Part shown: one piece after another, positions 8,320 through 16,027 of the stretch
Position numbering within the stretch: the stretch's first letter is position 1
How the letters are laid out: each line of letters starts with the position of its first letter
Assembly: GCA_002385985.1 (NCBI GenBank)
Contig: DGEO01000040.1
Coordinates: 2,377 to 36,557, forward strand
DNA length: 34,181 nucleotides
DNA from: Anaerolineaceae bacterium UBA3924
Lineage (GTDB): Bacteria; Chloroflexota; Anaerolineae; Anaerolineales; Anaerolineaceae
Direction: 5' to 3'
The notes under the pieces: model-generated
The model's input: only the letters and a program-made list of their open reading frames with translations
What the model was told of the DNA's origin: nothing
Database searches by the model: none
Program-made: the position numbers and the translations under genes

Positions 8320-8580
8320 TCAAACCCGAGACGCACTGCCGTCCTGGGAGCACGGGGGTGTGACGCCGTTGCGGCGGACCGGCAGGGCAGTAAAGCCGCC
8401 GGGGCAGACGAGGAAACTGATACCAGACGGCGAAGGCTGCCCAGGCCAGGTTCGCGCTGGCGCACCGGCCCGGCGGCTTCGCAGGCCCCGGCGGGTCCCG
8501 GAGAAGGTCGATCGGGCAGCGGCCTGATCCGGCAGGGCGGCTGGACAGTCGATAGAAAACAGAGGAATCATGTCTTATTA
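8320..8580. other. GC-rich intergenic stretch with potential RNA structure
   Basis: Between mrpG and the GntR promoter lie about 260 bases without a credible gene. Possible stems are CGCCG/CGGCG around TTG near 8363-8376, GGGCAG (8402-8407) with CTGCCC (8437-8442), and GCCAG/CTGGC near 8445-8461. This density of stems could reflect an untranslated RNA or simply high GC. I compared it by eye with cobalamin, FMN, glycine, c-di-GMP, SAM and guanidine riboswitch cores and found no convincing match. A minus-strand frame (8246-8629) crosses the region but has no family resemblance. Confidence 0.3.
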
Positions 8581-8587
8581 CATGCGG

Positions 8588-8629
8588 GTGACATTTGTCA
8601 CGTGCCTGCCGTGACAGGCTTGTATACAA
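8588..8629. promoter_or_regulatory. Nested dyad operators in the GntR promoter
   Basis: Three symmetrical elements are packed together. GTGACA-TT-TGTCAC occupies 8588-8601. GCCTG/CAGGC pairs across 8604-8619. The perfect 10-base palindrome TTGTATACAA is at 8620-8629, the type of half-site (TTGT/ACAA) used by many FCD-subfamily GntR regulators. The AT-rich run after it contains -10 candidates TACAAT (8625-8630) and TATAAA (8630-8635), so a protein bound here would cover the promoter. Autoregulation by the downstream GntR protein is the simplest reading. Confidence 0.6.
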
Positions 8630-8696
8630 TATAAAATATATTCCTTAAGGCCCCCCAGTTTTTCAACATCCCGCAGTTGAGTATCGCCAACCCCTT

Positions 8697-9365
8697 ATGA
8701 AATCTCTTCGCCTCGATACTTCCGAAGACAAAGGCCTTTCCCACTGGGTCACCGTCAGCCTGCAGGAAGCCATCCTGAACGGGCAGTTTGAACCGGGCGA
8801 AAAACTGGATCAGGACTTGATCGCCGCCCAGCTGCAGGTCAGCCGCACCCCCGTGCGCGAAGCGCTCAAGGTGCTGGCATCCGAGGGCTACGTCGAAATC
8901 TTACCCTACCGCGGCGCCTTCATCCCGCGCGTTTCTCAGCGGGACATCTACGACGTGTATGAGATCCGCTGGCTGATCGAGCCGGAGGTGGTGCGCCAGG
9001 CTACGCCGCTCATCCCCGACGCGCTCATCCTGCAGTTCGAGGAGACCTTCGAGCAGCAGACCGCCGCCAGCGGCAAGTGGTCCGAGCGCCAGGTGCTGGA
9101 CACCGACCAGTCCTTCCACGCCCTCTTCACCCGCCACTGCCAGAACCAGCTTATCCACGAGTTCCTCAACAAACTCAACCACCGCATCTTCCGGGTGCGC
9201 AACTTCGCTTTCCGCCAGCCCGGCACCCACCTGGAAGTCTCACTCCACGAGCACTGCGCCATCCTCGAGGCCGTGCGCCAGCGCGACCCAGACCGGGCCG
9301 CCGAGCTCATGCAAACCCATCTGAAAAACTCTGCTTACCGCATCTGCCAGTACCTTAACGAGTAA
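8697..9365 (+). CDS. GntR-family transcriptional regulator, FCD subfamily
   Basis: The 222-residue protein has an N-terminal winged helix (residues about 14-80) with the GntR hallmark FEPGEKLDQDLIAAQLQVSRTPVREALKVL spread over residues 31-60. An all-helical FCD ligand-binding domain follows (about 88-215), including YEIRWLIEPEVVRQA and DTDQSFHALFTRHCQNQ. FCD regulators usually sense small organic acids and bind chelated metal through Asp/His residues: D138, H142 and the histidine in LHEHCAIL are plausible ligands. No Shine-Dalgarno sequence is visible before the ATG (CGCCAACCCCTT precedes it). Its position directly upstream of the amino-acid transporter and catabolic genes suggests that it controls them. 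The effector is unknown. Confidence 0.9.
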   Translation: MKSLRLDTSEDKGLSHWVTVSLQEAILNGQFEPGEKLDQDLIAAQLQVSRTPVREALKVLASEGYVEILPYRGAFIPRVSQRDIYDVYEIRWLIEPEVVRQATPLIPDALILQFEETFEQQTAASGKWSERQVLDTDQSFHALFTRHCQNQLIHEFLNKLNHRIFRVRNFAFRQPGTHLEVSLHEHCAILEAVRQRDPDRAAELMQTHLKNSAYRICQYLNE

Positions 9366-9616
9366 TTCCAACAGCCAGGCCACCCGCGGGCCATTCGGGG
9401 TGGCAAGTCCCCCGGCTCCTTAACAACAAACGAGTACGTATTTATCCGTAGCCTTGTCGTTATCCTTCAGCCTGGAGGTTGCTGTCCGCGACACTCTTAC
9501 CTGTATATTTGTCTGCCTCGCGGCCGCCTCCTCTTTTTGTGGCGATACGGGGAACCGCTCATGGTTGCCTTTCGTACCGTAATTTCTCACCCCCCTGTCT
9601 GTAAAGGAGAAAAAGA
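9366..9616 (+). promoter_or_regulatory. Leader/promoter region of the amino-acid transporter operon
   Basis: This 251-base gap has a weak hairpin after the GntR gene (GCCACCC pairing with GGGTGGC near 9378-9404, no T-run) and an AT-enriched stretch. TATATT at 9504-9509 is a -10 candidate without a clear -35. It is overlapped by ATTTGTC (9507-9513), a fragment of the motif present at 8593-8599. A short dyad TGTC-CGC-GACA lies at 9483-9493. AAAGGAGA at 9603-9610 is the ribosome site of the next gene. Confidence 0.35.
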
Positions 9617-10498
9617 ATGCGCAAGGTTGTTCGTTTGTTCCTGTTCGTTTCTCTGATGGCGATGGTGCTGGCTGGCTGCGCCGCCCCGGCAGCCGGCGGC
9701 ACCGAGCCCACCCAGCCGGCGTCCGAGCCCGCCGCCGAGGGTGAATACCAGCTGCCCGCGAAGATCACTGTGGGCGTCAACAGCGAAAATCCGCCATGGA
9801 TCTACATGGATAACGGTGATTTCGCCGGTTTTGAAGTGGACATCCTGCGCGAGTTCGGCCGCCGCAAGGGGATCGAAGTCGAGTTCAAGTCCGCTCCCTT
9901 CTCCACCGTGCTGACCGGTGTGCAGTCCGGCCAGTGGGACGTGGCCGCCTCCTCCATCTGGATCAAGCCCGAGCGCGCCGAAGTCATGGATTTCGCCGAT
10001 CCGTACTATGACGCCCAGATCGGTATGCTGACCAACAAGAACGCCCCCCTGGGCGACTTCAGCAACATGAAGGACAAGGCCTTCGGCGCTGATGGCGGTT
10101 CCGCCAACGAATCCTGGCTGAAGGAAGCCATGGAGCGCTACGGCCCGTACGAAATCAAGTCCTACGACTACTGGACCGACGGCATTATGGACCTGGAAGC
10201 TGGCCGCCTGGCCGGTGTGGTCCTGGATGCCCCGCAGGCCCTGTACTACGTGATGCAGCACCCTGACTCCAACCTGATGATGGAGCTCTACATCGACGAC
10301 TATCACTACGCTCAGGCGATCGCCTTCCAGAAGGGCTCCCCGCTGACCGCGATCTTCAACGAGGTCCAGGACGAGATGAAGCAGGACGGTTTCCTGGCTG
10401 AGCTGCACCGCAAGTACTTCGGCGCCGACCCGCTGCCCGACAGCTCCACGGTCAACAAAGTGCCGCCCTACATGCCCAACGAGAAACCGGAACTCTAG
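9617..10498 (+). CDS. Amino-acid ABC transporter substrate-binding lipoprotein
   Basis: The 293-residue protein opens with a lipoprotein signal: basic start, hydrophobic core, and lipobox LAGC with the acylated cysteine at residue 21. A low-complexity Pro/Ala/Glu linker follows. The remainder is a bacterial solute-binding family 3 domain: ITVGVNSENPPWIYMDNGDFAGFEVDI (about residues 51-77), GQWDVAASSIWIKPERAEVMDFADPYY, and a C-terminal EVQDEMKQDGFLAELHRKYFG. Family 3 proteins bind polar or acidic amino acids, ectoine or opines. The aromatic WIYM/YYDA residues suit an amino-acid headgroup, but the specific ligand cannot be read. It is the first gene of the transporter operon and is followed by a strong intercistronic hairpin. 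Confidence 0.92.
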   Translation: MRKVVRLFLFVSLMAMVLAGCAAPAAGGTEPTQPASEPAAEGEYQLPAKITVGVNSENPPWIYMDNGDFAGFEVDILREFGRRKGIEVEFKSAPFSTVLTGVQSGQWDVAASSIWIKPERAEVMDFADPYYDAQIGMLTNKNAPLGDFSNMKDKAFGADGGSANESWLKEAMERYGPYEIKSYDYWTDGIMDLEAGRLAGVVLDAPQALYYVMQHPDSNLMMELYIDDYHYAQAIAFQKGSPLTAIFNEVQDEMKQDGFLAELHRKYFGADPLPDSSTVNKVPPYMPNEKPEL

Positions 10499-10533
10499 AC
10501 CCTCTGGCCCGATAAACCTTCTTATTGAAAGTG

Positions 10534-10571
10534 CCGGTTGGAGCGCGTCCCCGATGGTGCGCTCCAACCGG
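10534..10571 (+). terminator. Intercistronic stem-loop, probably partial terminator/mRNA stabiliser
   Basis: Two 13-base arms (10534-10546 and 10559-10571) are perfectly complementary around a 12-base loop. Only a short TTT follows, so termination is likely to be incomplete. In ABC operons such hairpins after the binding-protein gene are known to keep its mRNA in excess over the permease mRNA, and the position here matches that arrangement exactly. Confidence 0.6.
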
Positions 10572-10645
10572 AGCAGTTTACCGGCTTTGGCTCTGGGAGC
10601 CGTTGATTACCCCTGACCAGAGCGGATTGCTACAGGAGAAGTGTA

Positions 10646-11646
10646 GTGCCTATGACAACTGCAACGACGGCGAAAGCGAATACTTCCGCGAAGTTCATGC
10701 GCTCCCATCCGGCCTGGATGCACTGGGTGCGCCATCCCTACTTCTTGCGCGGAACGCTGGTGGCCTTAATCCTTTACGCCCTGTTCCTGCTGCCGGCCCC
10801 CGGCGCCCCGGCCGCGCTGGCAGACAAGCTGAACCTTGGCGTTTTCACCGTGCTGGTCCTGGCCTGGTCGGCCCTCATCCTGGCCGACGGGGACCGGCCC
10901 GACTGGCTGCAGAGCATTGTGGCCTTCGGCCTGGTCGGCGTGATGGGCTGGCTGTTTTACCGGTACAGCGGTGCGCACTGGGACAAGCTGGCCGCCGCAT
11001 TCTTCGACTGGGGGCGTCTGTCGGGCAGCTGGTGGCTGCTGCTGGACGGCCTCAAGGTCACCCTGCTCATTGGCCTGATCTCAACCTTTCTCAGCGTCCT
11101 GATCGGTGCAGCCGTGGGTATTCTGCGAACGCTGGGCAGCCCCACGCTTAACCTCTTCCTGACCGCCTACATTGACATCTTCCGGTCCATCCCCATGGCC
11201 GTTCTGATGGTGGTGATCTTCTTTGCGCTGCCGTATATGGGGATCAGCTTCGGCTCCATCGCCACCACCGTGGTGGCGCTTTCCATTGGTTACGGCGCGT
11301 ATGCTTCCGAGTCCTTCCGCGCCGGGTTCGAAGCCATTCACTACGGCCAGATCGAGGCCGCCCGCGCCCTGGGCCTGTCCCGCTGGCAGTGCATGCGCAT
11401 GATCATGCTGCCGCAGGCCATCCCCGTGGTCATCCCCTCGCTGACGGGTATCCTCGTATCCATGCTGAAAGACACCGCGGTCGCGTCTCTGGTGGCTTCG
11501 CCCGAACTGCTCAAGCGCGCCCGTGAACTGTACACCTCCAAAGCCAGCCCCACCCCGCTGGTGGCCTCGGCGTTGATCTATCTCGTGGTAATCATCCCCC
11601 TGACTCGCCTTGCTAACTTACTAGAACACAGGATGAAGAAAGTCCG

Positions 11647-11650
<4 letters not shown>
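10646..11650 (+). CDS. Amino-acid ABC transporter permease (HisM/GlnP type), first copy
   Basis: The 334-residue protein has the polar amino-acid permease domain in its C-terminal two thirds, with IGAAVGILRTLG, FRSIPMAVLMVVIFFALPYM and the cytoplasmic coupling motif IEAARALGLSRWQCMRMIML (about residues 236-255), which contacts the ATPase. Ahead of it are about 110 residues with extra hydrophobic segments (near residues 33-50, 62-76 and 90-106), not present in the usual 220-240-residue members. I use GTG 10646, six bases after AGGAGA. The ATG two codons later at 10652 is the alternative. Its TGA overlaps the ATPase start (ATGA). Confidence 0.9.
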
Positions 11651-12396
<746 letters not shown>

Positions 12397-12416
12397 CCGG
12401 ATGAAATGAGGACCTG

Positions 12417-13430
12417 ATGACTCAAGCAACCATTCCAACCCGAGTTCCCTCACGCCTGCAGGATCTGCGCGAGCAAGCCGGGCGCATCCCCTTCATCCGG
12501 CGCAAAGAGTTCACCTATGGCTCGCTGGCCGGACTGGCGGTGTTCGCCGTGCTGTTCCTGCCGCGCACCGTCCCGCTGACCCCGGCGGGGATGGCGGTGA
12601 TCGCGCTGCTGGTGGTGGGCTCGATTGCCTGGGCGGCCATCTTCTTCTCCGACGAGCTCAAGCCCGAGTGGAGCAAGACCCTGACCGCCTTTGCCCTGCT
12701 GATCCTGTTCGGCTTCCTCTATTACCGCTACTCCACCGCGCAGTGGTCGCGCATGATGACCCTGTTCATGAACATGGAGGTCATCAAGGTGGCCCTGCCG
12801 CGCCTGCTGGAGGGCCTGGTCATCACCGTGAAGATCGCTATCAGCTCCTGGGTGATCTCCACCCTGCTGGGGCTGTTCCTGGCGGTGTTCCGCGCCTTCG
12901 ACAACCGGGTGCTGAACATCTTCATCATCGCCTATGTGGATGTGTTCCGCGCCATCCCCATCATGGTTCTGATGGTGGTGATCTACTTCGCCCTGCCCTA
13001 TGTCGGCCTGACGCTGGACGCCATGACCTCGGCCATCCTGGCCCTGGGCCTGAACTCCGCCGCCTACGTGGCCGAAATCTTCCGCGGCGGCATCATGTCG
13101 GTCAAGAAAGGCCAGATCGAAGCCGCCCGCGCCCTGGGACTGAACACCTGGCAGACCATGCGCCTGGTGCTGCTGCCGCAGGCCATCCGCGTGGTCATGC
13201 CGCCGCTGGTGGGCAACTACGTGGCCAGCGCCAAGGATACCGCCCTGGCTTCGTCCATCTCGGTCATCGAGATGATGAAGGCCGCCCTGGTCGAGCAGGC
13301 CATGCTGGCCAACCCCTCGCCCCTGATCTTCTGCTTCGTACTTTACCTGCTCATGTTCGTGCCGCTCACGCGCCTGTCCAGCATTCTGGAACAGCGCATG
13401 AAGAAGAGCCAGCGCAAGGCCAATGTTTAG
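12417..13430 (+). CDS. Amino-acid ABC transporter permease (HisM/GlnP type), second copy
   Basis: The 337-residue protein is a paralogue of the first permease. Shared elements are FRAIPIMVLMVVIYFALPYVG, split by few changes, and the coupling motif IEAARALGLNTWQTMRLVLLPQA. It also has the same kind of N-terminal extension of about 120 residues with added membrane segments (near residues 37-52, 57-74 and 87-103). The C-terminus ends in a basic tail (EQRMKKSQRKANV) that parallels EHRMKKVR of the first copy. A weak AGGA lies seven bases before the ATG. The pair flanking one ATPase gene is consistent with a heteromeric importer. Confidence 0.9.
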   Translation: MTQATIPTRVPSRLQDLREQAGRIPFIRRKEFTYGSLAGLAVFAVLFLPRTVPLTPAGMAVIALLVVGSIAWAAIFFSDELKPEWSKTLTAFALLILFGFLYYRYSTAQWSRMMTLFMNMEVIKVALPRLLEGLVITVKIAISSWVISTLLGLFLAVFRAFDNRVLNIFIIAYVDVFRAIPIMVLMVVIYFALPYVGLTLDAMTSAILALGLNSAAYVAEIFRGGIMSVKKGQIEAARALGLNTWQTMRLVLLPQAIRVVMPPLVGNYVASAKDTALASSISVIEMMKAALVEQAMLANPSPLIFCFVLYLLMFVPLTRLSSILEQRMKKSQRKANV

Positions 13431-13476
13431 TCACTGGCCGGCTGCAAATAACCATTCTTAATTAAAGGAGAAGTAC

Positions 13477-14028
13477 ATGTCTGCACCCTGGGAAATGGAC
13501 GCCACCAGTCCCGAAGCTTACTTTGACGTAGAGGTTCAGCGCGGGCGCGAGTTCATCCTGCGCCTGACCACCGGCGCGGATGTGTGGAAAGCCATCCAGC
13601 AGTTCGCCATCGACAAGGGCATCCGCTTCGCCAAGATCCACACCGCCTTCATGGGCGGGCTGCAGCCGGCCTGCTTCCTGGTCTGGGCGCCGGACAGCCA
13701 GAACCCCGACAACTGGCACAACGAGTGCGAGTACCGGCTGGACAACCTCTCCATGCTGCTGGCCCTGGGCGGCATGATCCACCCGCGCCCCAAGATCGGC
13801 GGCCAGCCCGGCGAGGAAGAGCCCTTCCCGGCCATCCACTTCGTGACCGGCGGCTCCTGGAACGCCCCGACCGTCGGCGGTCACCTGAACCCGGGTACCA
13901 TCGTCAAGGGTGTGGTGGAACTGTTCATCACCGAAATCAAGGGCATCGAAGTCCAGTACCCGCCCGACTGGCTGGCTGGCATCCGCCCCGACCTGTACCC
14001 TGAAAACTGGTATTACGAGATCAAGTAG
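13477..14028 (+). CDS. DUF296/PPC-domain protein
   Basis: The 183-residue protein has the PPC (DUF296) fold in its central and C-terminal parts. FILRLTTGADVWKAIQQFAIDKGI starts the domain, and AIHFVTGGSWNAPTVGGHLNPGTIVKGVVELFITEI corresponds to the conserved H-x-GGHL-V-E core of the family. In plants the domain sits in AT-hook proteins. Bacterial stand-alone versions are mostly uncharacterised trimers, some with a metal bound by histidines. Here H114, H131 and neighbours are possible ligands. AAAGGAGAAG precedes the ATG. It is the last gene of the transporter operon, 46 bases after the second permease, so a role in sensing or handling the imported compound is possible but unproven. It carries no DNA-binding segment. 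Confidence 0.75.
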   Translation: MSAPWEMDATSPEAYFDVEVQRGREFILRLTTGADVWKAIQQFAIDKGIRFAKIHTAFMGGLQPACFLVWAPDSQNPDNWHNECEYRLDNLSMLLALGGMIHPRPKIGGQPGEEEPFPAIHFVTGGSWNAPTVGGHLNPGTIVKGVVELFITEIKGIEVQYPPDWLAGIRPDLYPENWYYEIK

Positions 14029-14058
14029 ACCTCCGCGTTTATCCTTTTTCTGTCCCCA

Positions 14059-14091
14059 GGGATGGCGGTAGAGTCTCACTACCGCCATCCC
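14059..14091 (+). terminator. Stem-loop ending the transporter operon
   Basis: Perfect 13-base arms (14059-14071 and 14079-14091) enclose a 7-base loop 30 bases after the DUF296 stop. No T-run follows on the plus strand, so it is either a T-less terminator or an mRNA 3'-end stabiliser. Its place between two clear transcription units favours a role at the end of the operon. Confidence 0.5.
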
Positions 14092-14108
14092 CCCTGAAAA
14101 GGGCTGAG

Positions 14109-14131
14109 GTGACAGGCTTGTGACGTTTGTC
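14109..14131. promoter_or_regulatory. Motif pair shared with the GntR promoter
   Basis: GTGACAGGCTTGT at 14109-14121 is identical to 8611-8623, and the overlapping GTGACGTTTGTC at 14120-14131 differs at one base from GTGACATTTGTC at 8588-8599. Both locations are upstream of related transcription units. The centre lies about 98 bases before the predicted start of the catabolic operon transcript, a distance suited to an activator or a looping repressor. Confidence 0.5.
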
Positions 14132-14169
14132 CATTGTTTCCCGCCGGGGAAACGGTTAACATAGTTGCA

Positions 14170-14211
14170 AATATCAGATATTCTGATATTCGACAATTTT
14201 TCGAGTATAAT
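14170..14211 (+). promoter_or_regulatory. Promoter with overlapping 21-base palindromic operator
   Basis: A perfect palindrome spans 14170-14190: arms AATATCAGA and TCTGATATT around TAT. Its right arm contains CTGATA (14183-14188), which serves as -35 with a 17-base spacer to a consensus TATAAT at 14206-14211. A regulator bound to the palindrome would therefore block polymerase. The predicted start near 14218 leaves a 55-base leader before the VOC gene. Confidence 0.65.
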
Positions 14212-14272
14212 CGGCTTAGCAGTTCCCTCCCATTCTCCATCCCGCCGGCCATTGACCAGGAGCAGCCTTTCC

Positions 14273-14671
14273 ATGGACCCTGCCGAGCTCAACCCCATTC
14301 CGCCCGCCCCTGCCTTCGAAGGCGCTATCACCTTCCTGTATTACAAAGACCTGCCCACCGTGGCCCGCTTTTATGAAGAGGTGCTGGGCCTGCAGCTGGT
14401 TATTGACCAGGGCTGGGCGAAGATCTACCGCGCCGCCGGGGTGGCTCACCTGGGCCTGGTCGACGAGACCCGCGGCTACCACCGCGCCAGCCCCATCAAG
14501 CCGGTGGAAATCACCCTGCTGGTCGACGATGTGGACGCCTGGTACGGGCGCATCCGCGCCATGGGCGTGCCCACCCTGTCCGAGCCGCGCACCCTTGACC
14601 AGATCGGCGTGCGCATGTTCCTGCTGCAGGATCCCGAAGGCTACGTGATCGAAATCCAGAAATTCCTTTAA
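14273..14671 (+). CDS. VOC/glyoxalase-family protein
   Basis: The 132-residue protein has the two-module vicinal-oxygen-chelate pattern: FEGAITFLYYKDLPTVARFYEEVLGLQLV at the N-terminus and VEITLLVDDVDAWYGRIRAMGVPTL then FLLQDPEGYVIEIQKF at the C-terminus. The C-terminal glutamate of YVIEIQ is a normal metal ligand. The usual first ligand in the opening strand is not obvious, so metal use is uncertain. I reject the longer upstream frame because it would start inside the promoter. The ATG at 14273 follows AGGAG at a 10-base distance. It is the first gene of the catabolic operon. Its substrate is unknown, though operon context suggests a keto-acid or lyase-type reaction. Confidence 0.82.
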   Translation: MDPAELNPIPPAPAFEGAITFLYYKDLPTVARFYEEVLGLQLVIDQGWAKIYRAAGVAHLGLVDETRGYHRASPIKPVEITLLVDDVDAWYGRIRAMGVPTLSEPRTLDQIGVRMFLLQDPEGYVIEIQKFL

Positions 14672-14687
14672 CCGGTGCCTTTACCCC

Positions 14688-15071
14688 ATGGACTCCTCAC
14701 AACGCGAACTTTTCTCCAATACTGCCAACAAACTGCCCTTCTCCGCCGCGGTCGCTTACCAGGGCCTGGTGTTCATCTCCGGTATGGTCGGGCGCAATCC
14801 CGACACCGGCGAGATCGCCCTGGGTGACCCGGCGGCGCAGACCCGCCAGGCGCTGCAGAACGCCGCGCGGGCGCTCGAGCTGGCCGGCACCTCGCTGGAT
14901 AAGGCCCTCAAGGTCACCCTGTTTGTGACCGACATGGGCTTCTTCAGCCAGGTCAACGAGGCCTACGCTCCCTTCTTCCCTGAGGGTTTACCAGCGCGCA
15001 CCTGCGTGGAGGTCAGCGCGCTGCCGGACCGGGATGCCCTGGTCGAAGTCGAACTCATTGCCGGGAGGTGA
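14688..15071 (+). CDS. ridA: RidA-family enamine/imine deaminase
   Basis: At 127 residues it has the usual length and signatures of RidA/YjgF: FISGMVGRNPDTGEIALGD, the central QTRQALQNAARALELAG, and ARTCVEVSALPDRDALVEVELIA, in which R104 is the conserved arginine that binds the substrate carboxylate and the glutamate of VEVE orients water. The family hydrolyses reactive 2-aminoacrylate-type intermediates released by PLP enzymes. That fits an operon containing an aminotransferase and a racemase. The gene sits 16 bases after the VOC gene, and its stop overlaps the region just before phzF. Confidence 0.88.
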   Translation: MDSSQRELFSNTANKLPFSAAVAYQGLVFISGMVGRNPDTGEIALGDPAAQTRQALQNAARALELAGTSLDKALKVTLFVTDMGFFSQVNEAYAPFFPEGLPARTCVEVSALPDRDALVEVELIAGR

Positions 15072-15073
15072 TT

Positions 15074-15982
15074 ATGGGTAGTTACCGGTTTGTCACCCTG
15101 GACGCCTTCACCTCCACGCCCTTCGCCGGCAATCCCTGCGCAGTGATACCCGAAGCCGCCGGGCTGACGGACGATGAGATGCAGAAGATTGCCCGCGAAA
15201 CCAACGCACCGGAAACGGCCTTTATATTCCCCTCCGAGCAAGCCGATTTCCGCGTGCGCTATTACACCCCCCGCAGTGAGATTCCCTTCGCCGGGCATCC
15301 CACAATCGCAACCGTCTTTTTGCTGGCCCAGGAAGGCCGCGTCCCGCTGGTCGAGCCGGTCACCCGGCTGACCCTGGAGTTCAACATCGGCGTGCTGCCG
15401 GTCGAAGTCCAGGTGAGCGGCGGCCGCCCGGTGATGGCCACCATGACCCAGCAGCTGCCCACCTTCGGCAAGATTGTCTCCACCGAAGAGACGGCCGCCT
15501 GCTTCGGCGTGCCCCTGGCCGGCCTGCGCGGCGGCTGCCCGGTGCAGGTGGTCTCCACCGGCACCCCCTTCCTCATGGTCCCGGTGGCCAACCGCCAGGT
15601 GCTGGAGCGCCTGCGCATGGACCGCGAGCGGCTGGCCGCCCTGCTGGCCGATGCCGGGGTGAGCGCCGCCTACGTCTTCAGCCTGGGCGGCTACGGCCCC
15701 CTCGCCGACACCCACGCCCGCCTGATGGACCCCAAAAACCCGGGCGAGGACCCCTTCACCGGCTCGGCAGCCGGGGCCATGGGCGCTTACCTGGTGCAGT
15801 ATGCCCTCCGCCCGGCCGGCCCGATGCACGCCGAGCAGGGTCACTTTGTCGACCGCCCCGGCCTGGGCGTGGTCGATGTGACTCAGGAGAACGGCCGCAT
15901 CACAGCCGTGCGCGTATCCGGACCGGCGGTCAAGGTGATGGAAGGGCAGATTTACATGAAACCGGCCGGCGGCCGCGATTAA
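15074..15982 (+). CDS. PhzF-family epimerase/isomerase
   Basis: The 302-residue protein has the two-lobed PhzF (diaminopimelate epimerase-like) fold: FVTLDAFTSTPFAGNPCAVI at the N-terminus, the catalytic glutamate in NAPETAFIF at residue 47 (E45 in PhzF), SEIPFAGHPTIATVFLL, and the C-terminal PFTGSAAGAMGAYL. The family isomerises or epimerises acidic metabolites through an acid/base glutamate. Real substrates are known for few members, so the reaction here is open. The ATG at 15074 lies five bases after GGGAGG. A GTG two codons earlier would overlap the ridA stop. In context it may epimerise or isomerise an amino-acid-derived acid before IorAB. Confidence 0.85.
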   Translation: MGSYRFVTLDAFTSTPFAGNPCAVIPEAAGLTDDEMQKIARETNAPETAFIFPSEQADFRVRYYTPRSEIPFAGHPTIATVFLLAQEGRVPLVEPVTRLTLEFNIGVLPVEVQVSGGRPVMATMTQQLPTFGKIVSTEETAACFGVPLAGLRGGCPVQVVSTGTPFLMVPVANRQVLERLRMDRERLAALLADAGVSAAYVFSLGGYGPLADTHARLMDPKNPGEDPFTGSAAGAMGAYLVQYALRPAGPMHAEQGHFVDRPGLGVVDVTQENGRITAVRVSGPAVKVMEGQIYMKPAGGRD

Positions 15983-16027
15983 GCGCCGCCGTTCCTGTCT
16001 TTAAACGCTATCCATACGAGGTGTACA

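Noticed and set aside
8340..8480. Cobalamin-type riboswitch
   Set aside because: A stretch resembling GATACC-A-GGC is present, but the conserved GCCACTG box and the paired core are missing.
8246..8629. 127-codon minus-strand frame after mrpG
   Set aside because: Overlaps the mrpG end and the GntR promoter. Irregular composition and no motif.
14165..14272. Longer N-terminus of the VOC protein
   Set aside because: It would begin within the palindrome and -35/-10 region and lacks a ribosome site; ATG 14273 has AGGAG and matches the family start.
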